Source: Diplocarpon mali (Eukaryota; Ascomycota; Leotiomycetes; Helotiales; Drepanopezizaceae). From it: a stretch of 64,000 nucleotides of DNA. A program made the translations under genes and the position numbers. This document shows positions 11,410 to 20,397 of this stretch, one piece after another. Within the stretch, counting starts at the first letter, position 1, and each line of letters starts with the position of its first letter. The notes under the pieces were generated by a model, which saw only the letters and a program-made list of their open reading frames with translations, was not told the DNA's origin and made no database searches. The stretch spans positions 1 to 64,000 of the forward strand of contig JAENRP010000081.1 of NCBI GenBank assembly GCA_024741835.1. The letters are read 5' to 3'.

Positions 11410-12735
11410 TCATTTCCGTTCTGCAGCAAGTGCCTTGAAGCCCTGCAGTAGATCATCTCTCAAATCCTCCCATCCCTCGATCCCAACACTAATTCTCAGT
11501 AGAGTAGGATCCACGCTGGAGTCTGTCATAGACCTCCACTCAATCAAGCTTTCCACGCCACCCAAGCTAGTAGCATGATGGAATAGCTTGAGCTTGCTCG
11601 GAAGCTTGCGCGCCAGATCTAGATTCTTCATACAGATAGAGAAGACTGGGCCAAAGCCATTGGGCATTTGCTTCGTCAACCACCCGTCCTCGATATCCTC
11701 TCTCTGCAAACTGGCATGCTCAATCTTCGACAATACTTTCTGAACAGCTTCGCCATCTCCGAAGCTGGGGGTTACACAATCGGCAGCCTTGCCTGAGTGA
11801 AGATTGGCGTCTAGCCATGCCACCAACTCTGTCGTATTGGAAGCCTGTCTTTGAACTCTGACCTCTAGGGTTCTGACACTTCTGATTCCCAGCCATCCCT
11901 CCATTGATCCCATAACACTTCCCATAAATGCCCTTTCTTGGAGAAGCTCTTCAAACCAATCTCCGTGCTTAGGATTGATGGTCAAGATGCCACAGAGCAT
12001 ATCCGAGTGACCGCCGATGTATTTAGTCCCAGAATGCATCGTGATATCCGCACCCCAGAGAAGTGGGTCTTGCAGAGGGGGAGGTCCAAACGTGGCATCG
12101 ACTGTCAAGAACGCGCCTCTCGAGTGAGCCTTGTCAGCAAACTCTTTGAGGTTATAAGCTGTTCCCGTGGGGTTGAGAGGGGTCTCGATGTGAATGATGT
12201 CTCCCGGCTGGAGATCTTCGGCCGCACAGTCAAGCGCAATCTTTTTGAGCCCAGTGAGCTTTTGATGAATACCAATGACTCCATGACAACCATGGTAGCC
12301 GGCTCCAATGGAAATCTGTTTTGGATTAAGGAAGACGAGAAGAGCGTGGAAAGCACTCAAGCCGGACGCGTAAGTCAGAGTGGGACCTTTAAGGATATGT
12401 GAGAGAATAGCCTCAAAACGGGTAGTGTTTGGAGCAGTGTAGCGTGAGTAGATGTGGCCCTCGGAAGCTTCTTCTGGCTTCAACATGGTCAGCTGATTTA
12501 CCAATTCTTGACTTGAAGGTAGAGATACCGTACGCTCTACCCATGCCTTCAAAGATCTGGAATCCCGACTATACCGGAAAGTAGTTGAGACGTGCATAGG
12601 TGGTGCAACATCTGGGCCTTCGTTCAAATAGTCGTCTGCGTGAATAGTTTTTGAAGAGAGAGAAAGATTCGTAAGACCGTGGTCGAGGCTACTGTCTTGG
12701 GCGTTCTCGGCGCCATTCTCGTTTCCTGTCGACAT
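11410..12735 (-). CDS. Cys/Met-metabolism PLP-dependent enzyme (cystathionine lyase/synthase type)
   Basis: The unspliced ORF is 441 aa. Family marks: YSRYTAPNTTRFEAIL, YASGLSAFHALL, GYHGCHGV, HIETPLNPTG, the Asp-bearing TVDATF that binds the PLP ring, and MHSGTKYIGGHSD with the Schiff-base Lys at about residue 238. The fold type I enzyme class acts in transsulfuration (cystathionine beta- or gamma-lyase, gamma-synthase); which reaction it performs cannot be told by eye. A 51-bp segment, 12528-12478, starts GTATCT, contains GCTGAC and ends GAAG. It is a good in-frame intron, and removing it deletes 17 residues (SLPSSQELV...) that sit in an otherwise conserved block, giving 424 aa. I favour the spliced form. 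Confidence 0.85.
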   Translation of the reverse strand: MSTGNENGAENAQDSSLDHGLTNLSLSSKTIHADDYLNEGPDVAPPMHVSTTFRYSRDSRSLKAWVERTVSLPSSQELVNQLTMLKPEEASEGHIYSRYTAPNTTRFEAILSHILKGPTLTYASGLSAFHALLVFLNPKQISIGAGYHGCHGVIGIHQKLTGLKKIALDCAAEDLQPGDIIHIETPLNPTGTAYNLKEFADKAHSRGAFLTVDATFGPPPLQDPLLWGADITMHSGTKYIGGHSDMLCGILTINPKHGDWFEELLQERAFMGSVMGSMEGWLGIRSVRTLEVRVQRQASNTTELVAWLDANLHSGKAADCVTPSFGDGEAVQKVLSKIEHASLQREDIEDGWLTKQMPNGFGPVFSICMKNLDLARKLPSKLKLFHHATSLGGVESLIEWRSMTDSSVDPTLLRISVGIEGWEDLRDDLLQGFKALAAERK

Positions 12736-13262
12736 TCTCTGGTTGTAGTTGCTGTGGTCGTGGTAGCTTCAAACATAAACATAAGTCGGACGATGCTGAA
12801 TGGAAGTAGGAGGGATGGGTTGTGTTGATGGAGCTAAAACGAAATCGCGTGTGAAAGCGGTTCGCTCGCTACCGTAGCGGCCGGAGTCATGACCTCCTTT
12901 TCGTGATATCCCTGTTGCAAGGTATGACTGTTGGAGAAACCTGAACGGTTAAAAACTGCGAAAACGGTCCTTTCAATGAGCAATGGTTTAGTGGCAAAGG
13001 AGCAATGGTTTACTCTTTGCCTATAAACTGGATGGAAAGCACACTCTGCTTGGAAGTTTGACATGGTCATTTTCGATAGCGATTTTCATCGCGATATTTG
13101 AGCAAGGTCTCCATTATTTATGTTAAGCGCTGCAAACGCACAAGGGTATCTCTTGAGTGTAGTAAAGCCAAACGCCAGTCGTTAAATGCTAGCCCAGTCA
13201 GATGCCATAATGTCCCCTTCCATCATATATCATCTCCAGATCAGGAATAAAGTGCCAGAGGT
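12736..13262. other. Intergenic between two minus-strand genes
   Basis: Promoter and leader of the PLP-enzyme gene plus the 3' flank of the MutL-like gene. A 78-codon minus-strand ORF (12834-13070) has no recognisable domain and no homopolymer, repeat or splice signal worth noting. Confidence 0.5.
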
Positions 13263-16052
13263 CTACTTCACATCAACCAGGCTACCGAAATTGTAATTAA
13301 TCTCACAATTCTTTCCAGCCTCTTTTCCCTTCCACTTCTCGACGATTTCATGGACTCTTTTTTCTACCATTTTCGCTGCGGGAGCGTTCATCACAAGACC
13401 AGCGGGTTGGATCCCTTCACTCGCATACAAGTCCAGTGGCGTGATGTTTGACAAAGCATCCTGGATCATACCAATATCAATAGGACACTTTAACATCAGC
13501 ATGTGCACTTTTCCTTCTTCTGGGATTTTCTCTAGTGGAAGCCGTATAGACTTGGCGCGGATTGGCCTCGGAGCCTCACCCGGCTTGTTTATAAATGCGT
13601 GCATTGAATTCTGTCGCTTCATAAGATATGCTCGCGGGTCATCATCGGGTAAGCTTGTCTTGAAAGATTTCCTGGGAGCTTCATGGTTGTGTGGTTTTTG
13701 TCGACTTGCCTCAAGATTAGCAATAGCGGCATTGTACCGGTTTCTATGTGGCGAGGACTTCCCAGCATCAACCTCAATGTCCATCTGTGCAAGTAAGGCT
13801 TCATCTTTCCCAAGACGCTGGCGCTTTTTAGGACCTGCAACATCCACCTCTGCCCGTGCTGCCGCAATTTCCATCCGGCGTCTACGAGTAGCATCTTCCT
13901 TTCTCTGCTCAAAATCCATGGCCCAGGCAAGCTCGGTGATTGAGGGCCGATCTTGCTCTCGATAATGACTAGCAGTCTGAGGTAAAGGTGGGTAAAATGC
14001 CGTCGTTGGCTTGGTCTGTCTAATTCCATCTTGCGGTAATGCACTTTCAATTGTTCTCGTTGGTGGTACGAATTGCTTATTGACACTCTTGTGTTTCTTT
14101 GGAACAGCGTGGTTTGTGAATGTTGGTATGTGATTGGAAAGCACGTCTCTTGCACTGTAAAATTCGTTTCTGCGACTGGAAATCTCGCTGTCGTCTTTGA
14201 GCAAGAGCCCATCATCGCTATCAGCTATCGACGCCCGCCGAATGAGACGTGATATATCGGCCTGGTTAGCTGGACCTCCTACTGACGGAGGGAATGGAGC
14301 AGAAACTTTTCGGTGTTTCAATATTCTAGCACCACCAACGTGTAGGTTCTGACGTGGTAGGCCTGGGCTATTGGGACCAGGGGAGTCGATCTTGGAATTA
14401 AGAGGAGCAGATGATGGTTGAGGCGTAGGAAGATAATTCTGAATAGCTGCAGAAGCTTGTTTTGAGATACCGGTGGATGGTAAAGGAGCGAGATCATTAA
14501 TTTGGGGCAAAACAGGAGCATTCAATTTGGCAATGATCCAAGGGTTTAATCGAGGATCGGAATTGGCCGCGCTTCTATTTCGATTCTGAGCCTGTGCTGG
14601 ACTTGGAGAATTTCTGTGAGATATCTGGAATTCTTCAACGACCTCACTATAATCTTTCGAAGTTTCGACACTCCAATCCCGTTCCACAAGTGCCCCAGGT
14701 CCTTCGGTACTATCACCGACTGAGACGACACATTCATCGAAATTGCCGGGTCCTTTCGCTATGGGCGACTTGACACTGATTTTGAGCCCTAACGACTCCG
14801 GGAATTGTGAACGCTCGATGTCTCTTGTTGTTGCTACCCCGCCAGGCGTAGCCTTGGTGCGAGACATGAGAAGCTCGAAATCGTTGTGCTTATCAGCGAA
14901 AGTCTGTGTAGCAGTAGCGGTGGAAGTGGCAACAGGTTCGCCGTAAATATCTCTGAAAAGTCTTTCGATAGATCCCAAAACCAAATGTTCGTTTCCAAAT
15001 AGGATATCGTCTTTTGCAGGTTCCACATTTGGATCGTAACTTGACACGGGGCACTTCAGATTTAGCCACAGGAACGGATCTTTCAATTTTTCCTCACCTC
15101 CCAAAGGAGAGCTTTTAACATAATATTGAAATGATGTCACGATCTTCCTGAAAGTGCCCTTCTTGTGTGATACTGGCCTTGAGTCCACCGAAATATACTG
15201 GCCATGTCCAGCTGAAGTTGCACACGGTTTTGGTACAAATATCTCGACGACGAAATGATGGGATGTTGATCCAGAGAGGCTCTCGTCCTCGACCGAGTTT
15301 GGGAGAACGCCTCCCTCAGAGTCAACACTCTGATGGCCTTGTTCAGAGAAGGCCAGTGATCTCTTAATGCATTGAGCTGCGGCGTCCCGTCCAATGATCT
15401 GTGCTGCTGCTTCTTTCATCCCGTCATTGGGGCGCGGAGTATACAACCAAGACCCTTTACCTCCTTTGGTGACCTTCAGGCAAAATCGTACCCGGGGACG
15501 AGCCAAAGCATAGGAGCACAAAAGATCCTTGATCTTTTTCAATGTTTTAACGGATTCTTTTTCTGCAGTCTGTTTCCTAACATGGAGGTTGGATAAAAAT
15601 TTGGAGACGGAGACCGTGGTTCCGATAGGATGCGAGGTTCGAGTTTGGCTGGCGACTCCGCCAGGAGCCTTCAACTGCACAATGGTGGCCACTGGTTCTC
15701 CATCGATCCTGGTTGTCACCGAAACTTGCCCCAATTGGACTGCACTCGCTAAGGCCTCTCCTCTAAACCCCAGAGTTACACCTCCAATGCTTTGTAACTC
15801 TTCAAAAGACCTTAATTTGCTGGTGTGTCCACGTCTGCCAAGTGCATCAAGGTCTTCTTGTGGAATGCCATGGCCATTGTCCCGAACTTCGATCTTATCA
15901 GTAGTGTTTGGGGAGATAATAATGTCAATGGATGTAGCCCGGGCATCGAGCGAGTTGTCGACCAGCTCCTTGACGAGAGATGTGGGCGTAGTGAGCACTT
16001 GAGCCGAGCCAAGTAGGTGAATGGTAGCTTGGGGAAGTGCTGTGATGACCAT
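13263..16052 (-). CDS. MLH2: DNA mismatch-repair MutL homologue, Mlh2/Pms1-like
   Basis: Single-exon ORF of 929 aa. The N-terminal third is a GHKL ATPase of MutL type: KELVDNSLDA (catalytic Glu, Mg-binding Asn), RDNGHGI, GRRGHTSKL and LGFRGEALAS. The middle is a long low-complexity linker. The C-terminal part is short and lacks the DQHAxxERxxxE metallo-endonuclease motif found in Mlh3 and Pms1-type proteins. An endonuclease-less MutL paralogue fits Mlh2, which pairs with Mlh1 and acts as an accessory factor in mismatch repair and meiotic gene conversion. Assignment to MutL is firm. The Mlh2 subtype is inferred from the missing motif and the N-terminal sequence. The gene shares a 468-bp divergent intergenic region with valyl-tRNA synthetase. 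Confidence 0.85.
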   Translation of the reverse strand: MVITALPQATIHLLGSAQVLTTPTSLVKELVDNSLDARATSIDIIISPNTTDKIEVRDNGHGIPQEDLDALGRRGHTSKLRSFEELQSIGGVTLGFRGEALASAVQLGQVSVTTRIDGEPVATIVQLKAPGGVASQTRTSHPIGTTVSVSKFLSNLHVRKQTAEKESVKTLKKIKDLLCSYALARPRVRFCLKVTKGGKGSWLYTPRPNDGMKEAAAQIIGRDAAAQCIKRSLAFSEQGHQSVDSEGGVLPNSVEDESLSGSTSHHFVVEIFVPKPCATSAGHGQYISVDSRPVSHKKGTFRKIVTSFQYYVKSSPLGGEEKLKDPFLWLNLKCPVSSYDPNVEPAKDDILFGNEHLVLGSIERLFRDIYGEPVATSTATATQTFADKHNDFELLMSRTKATPGGVATTRDIERSQFPESLGLKISVKSPIAKGPGNFDECVVSVGDSTEGPGALVERDWSVETSKDYSEVVEEFQISHRNSPSPAQAQNRNRSAANSDPRLNPWIIAKLNAPVLPQINDLAPLPSTGISKQASAAIQNYLPTPQPSSAPLNSKIDSPGPNSPGLPRQNLHVGGARILKHRKVSAPFPPSVGGPANQADISRLIRRASIADSDDGLLLKDDSEISSRRNEFYSARDVLSNHIPTFTNHAVPKKHKSVNKQFVPPTRTIESALPQDGIRQTKPTTAFYPPLPQTASHYREQDRPSITELAWAMDFEQRKEDATRRRRMEIAAARAEVDVAGPKKRQRLGKDEALLAQMDIEVDAGKSSPHRNRYNAAIANLEASRQKPHNHEAPRKSFKTSLPDDDPRAYLMKRQNSMHAFINKPGEAPRPIRAKSIRLPLEKIPEEGKVHMLMLKCPIDIGMIQDALSNITPLDLYASEGIQPAGLVMNAPAAKMVEKRVHEIVEKWKGKEAGKNCEINYNFGSLVDVK

Positions 16053-16520
16053 GTTTATCCTAACGACTTCGAGGTAAGGGCATGAGCCTCTCTACGCAGC
16101 CGAAGGGAGTTATGAATGTTCTCGACCATGAGGGTCGATTTGATATATGGATGTCAAATAATGAAGAAGGAGATGAAATGAAAAGTTGCTATCTTGCTGG
16201 CTACCTGAATCAAGGTAGTTCCCTTTAGGCAAGGCTACCTTAGAGGTACCTACTTAGAAACGGGCCGGAGATTGGTAGCCTTGCAGAAACGAGGGCTGTG
16301 AGCCGCCACAAACGAGCCAATCACAATGACCGTAGCTGACCCTTAATAGAAAAATACTCGGTAGAGTCACAGTCACACTGCTTATTGCTCACCCCGCCAA
16401 AGCCTCAGATCTACTCAGTTGTTCACAACAGCCGCCAGCACGACGTCTAGGTTTATATCCAGAGCGCTCTGGGCGCGCAGGTCGCCATACAGATTAACTC
16501 TCAGCTATATTCTTGCCAGA
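16053..16520. promoter_or_regulatory. Divergent promoter region, MutL-like gene / valyl-tRNA synthetase
   Basis: 468 bp separate two head-to-head genes. A CCAAT box is at 16317-16321 and an inverted one (ATTGG) at 16271-16275, candidate sites for the HAP/CBF complex. From 16365 to 16520 the sequence stays open in the frame of the synthetase without any ATG (see findings). Regulatory assignment is by position and motif only. Confidence 0.5.
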
Positions 16521-19500
16521 ATGGCTACCAACGCTGCGTCGCATAACCCAAGTAGGACTATGCCAATGCACCATTTCAGAAGCATATACTGACTTTTACC
16601 TCGTAGTCGGTGAAGAGACCGGCTCAGTGTCGGGAAAGCCTCCTGCGGTATCGAACGAGACAAAAGCTGCTCTTGCAGCTGCCTCAAACTCCAGCCTGAC
16701 AGGGACTCATACTGCGGGGCAAGATGCAGGCAGCAAGGTTGGAACCGCTGAAGCAGTACCGAAGATGAAGAGCGAGAAAGAGCGTACGATTCCTTTTGGG
16801 CTTTTTAGTACCGTGTTCAAGGCAACTGATTTATGTCGCAGTTGAAAGGGAGCGAAAGAAAGCCGAAAAGCAAGCAAAATTTGACCAGAAGAAGGCTAAA
16901 AGTGCAGCCCCGACTGCGACGACGAGTAAGACAAAGGAGAAGAGAGCCAAGGCAGAAAAAAAGGCAGATGAAGGTGTATTGCCCCCCTACGTTGAGGACA
17001 CACCATTTGGCGAGAAGAAAATCATCAAATCGTTCGACGACCCACAATACAAGGCCTACAACCCAACCGCTGTGGAATCGGCCTGGTATGCGTGGTGGGA
17101 GAAGGAAGGATTTTTCAAGCCTGAATTCACAGACGATGGGAAAATAAAACCAGAAGGATCTTTTGTAATTGTTGAACCACCTCCTAATGTCACCGGAGCA
17201 TTACACATGGGGCATGCCTTGGGAAATGCCCTCCAAGATGTCATGATCCGATGGAACCGTATGCATGGCAAGACAACTTTGTGGCTCCCTGGCTGTGATC
17301 ACGCTGGTATTTCAACACAGAATGTTGTGGAAAATATGCTGTGGCGTCGCGAGAGGAAGACTCGTCATGACTTAGGTAGGCCAAAATTTGTCGAAACCGT
17401 TTGGGACTGGAAGAACGAGTATCACCAAAAGATCAACACCGCCCAAAAAAGAATGGGTGGCTCAATGGACTGGACTCGGGAGGCTTTTACTATGAACGAG
17501 AACTTCTCAGCTGCCGTCACGGAAACCTTCGTCACCCTTCACGAGGAGGGCATCATCTATAGAGAGAACAGACTCGTCAATTGGTGTACAAAACTTAACA
17601 CATCCCTGTCTAACCTGGAAGTCGTTAACAAAGAGCTCACGGGTCGAACTCTGCTTGATGTACCTGGATACAGCAAGAAGGTAGAATTTGGTGTTATTGT
17701 TCATTTCAAATACGAGATTGAAGGCACTGATGAGAAGATTGAGGTTGCAACAACCCGTGTTGAAACCATGCTCGGAGATACTGGTGTGGCCGTGCATCCC
17801 GAAGACGAACGATACAAGCACCTTGTCGGCAAAAATGCCATCCACCCCTTCATTCCTGGCAGGAAGATGCCAATCGTCGCCGACACCTACGTCGAGAAAG
17901 ACTTTGGTACCGGTGCTGTCAAGATCACCCCTGCGCATGATCCAAACGATTTTGCACTCGGTGCTCGCCATAACCTTGAGCGTATCAACATTCTGACAGA
18001 TGACGGTCTCATGAATGATAACGCTGGCCCCTATGCAGGTCAAAAGCGTTTCGATGTACGATATACTATCCAGGACGACCTAAAGAAAGCGGGCTTGTAT
18101 GTTGACAAAAAGGATAATCCCATGACCGTACCACTATGCGAGAAATCCAAGGATATTATCGAGCCAATCTTGAAACCACAATGGTGGATGAAGATGAAGG
18201 ACATGGCGGCAGCAGCTCTTGATGTTGTCAAGTCAGGTGAGATCAAGATTCTACCAGAGACTGCTGAAAAAAGTTACGTTCGCTGGATGGAGAATGTCAA
18301 TGATTGGTGCTTATCGAGACAACTATGGTGGGGCCATCAAGCACCAATGTACTTCGCACAAGTAGATGGTGAGGAGCATGATGAGGCTAATGGTAGACTT
18401 TGGTTTGCCGGTCGGACGCGCGAAGAGGCTGAAGCCAAGGCTAAGAAGGCCCTCCCTGGGAAGCAATTCGTTTTGAAGAGAGACGAGGATGTGCTTGATA
18501 CGTGGTTCTCTTCTGGTCTTTGGCCATTTGCTACACTAGGATGGCCCAACAAGACCCACGATCTTGAGACTCTCTTTCCAACAACGATGCTGGAGACTGG
18601 CTGGGACATCCTATTCTTCTGGATCGCCCGAATGATTATGTTCAGTCTCAAGCTCACCGGCAAGGTACCATTCACTGAAGTCTACTGTCATTCTTTGGTG
18701 CGCGATTCTGAGGGCCGGAAGATGTCAAAGTCTTTGGGTAATGTCATCGATCCTAAGGATTTCATCGAAGGTGTCTCTCTGGAGAATTTGCATAAGAAAC
18801 TTTTGTCCGGAAATTTGGCCCCGAACGAGGTCGAAAGGGCTATTAAATACCAGAAGACTGCCTTCCCAGATGGAATTCCACAATGTGGAACTGATGCTTT
18901 ACGATTTGCACTTGTATCATATTCTACAGGCTCAGGAGATATTTTGTTCGATGTCAAGGTCATTCACGCATACCGCAAGTTCTGCAATAAGATTTATCAG
19001 GCAACAAAGTTCGTGCTGGGCAAATTACCTACAAATTTCGTTCCAAACAAGACCACGAAGCTTACTATGAAGGAGTCCCTGGCCGAGCTCTGGATTTTGC
19101 ACAAGTTGACAGTCGCTGCAAAGGATATCAACAAAGCAATTGCGGATCGTGAGTTCCAGCGATCGACAACCGTCGTGTACCAATTCTGGTACAATCAACT
19201 TTGCGACGTATATATTGAGAACTCTAAAGCCATTCTACAAGATGGCAGTGAGGAGGAGAAGCTATCGGCGCTTAATACACTCTACACGGTTCTCGAAGGT
19301 GCTCTGACGATGATCCACCCATACATGCCATTCTTGACCGAAGAGCTATGGCAGCGCCTTCCCCGTCGTCCAGATGATAAGACTGTGACCATCGCTCTCG
19401 CCAAATACCCCGTATACAACAAGACATTGGACAGTCCCGACTCAGAAGCAGCTTACGAGCTTGTGCTCGACATTTCCAGGGGTATACGCTCGCTTATGGC

Positions 19501-19984
19501 CGAGTACTCTCTAAAAGACGAGGCACAAGGTTCGTGTACACCTGTTCACCCATGAAGTACCACTAAATTTTTGATAGTCTACATTCAAACCATTGATGCC
19601 ACCTCTCACAGCACCATTACCGCCCAAGAAAAATCCATCAAATCTCTGTCCGGCAAAGGCATATCCTCCATCAACATCTTATCCACGACCGCAGCTCGGC
19701 CTGCGGGCTGCGTTGTGTTCTCCGTATCCTCCACCACCGCCGTCTTCTTGCACGTCAAGGGCCGCGTCGACATCGACAGCGAGATCGCCAAGGCCGCCAA
19801 GAAGCTCGACAAAACGAGGACCGGCATCGAAAAGCAGCGCAAGATCCTGAACGACGAGGCCTATAAGGAGAAAGTGAGCAAGGAGTTGCAGGAGGTTGAG
19901 CTGAAGAAACTTGCGGACTTGGAGACTGAGGCCAAGGCGTTTGAGGAGACTATCAAGCAGTTCGAGGTCTTGAAGATGGAGTAG
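16521..19984 (+). CDS. VAS1: Valyl-tRNA synthetase
   Basis: Exons 16521-16551, 16607-16783, 16842-19529 and 19578-19984 give 1100 aa, like yeast Vas1 (1104). Class I signatures: [17 protein letters not shown] (HIGH motif as HMGH) and [14 protein letters not shown] (KMSKS). Editing-domain sequence ([15 protein letters not shown]), [15 protein letters not shown] and a C-terminal coiled coil ([20 protein letters not shown]...) complete the ValRS layout. The N-terminus carries the Lys/Glu-rich eukaryotic extension ([19 protein letters not shown]), joined by a 58-bp intron. The enzyme charges tRNA-Val. In Neurospora one gene (cyt-20) makes both cytosolic and mitochondrial forms, so dual targeting is likely here too. 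The ATG at 16521 gives the cytosolic form; a mitochondrial form would need an upstream start. Confidence 0.96.
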
Positions 19985-20397
19985 ATCGACTGATATGTGA
20001 AGGGATCTGGTCAGAGGAACATAATATTTTTCTTGCCCTCTGCGATGGTGATTCCCATCTCTGTCCCGAATCGTATCTGATTGTAACTTCATAGAAACCA
20101 TGACATTCTGAAACGTGATACTTCGTACAATAGTGCTTGCTCACTCTTACCCTAGGACTAATGGGGACTCCGCAGTCATTGCTCTGTAGGAGACGATGCA
20201 ACTAAAATGCTGGCAGTCTGGGTCAGACCGCAGCATTATCGATCATGGGAGAGCTTTACTGTGCCCACGTATTCTCTGGTCGATACTGATCGTCCGGGGT
20301 ACAATGTAATGTGAATCCACTGATGGAATCGCTATGTCTGTCACCCACATGATACGTCATGTAAATTTTACTAGTTTATTTGTTCTTTCTATCTAGG
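19985..20397. other. Convergent 3' intergenic region
   Basis: Tail-to-tail space between valyl-tRNA synthetase (+) and the SMR-domain gene (-), presumably the two 3' UTRs. No gene is supported. Confidence 0.6.
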
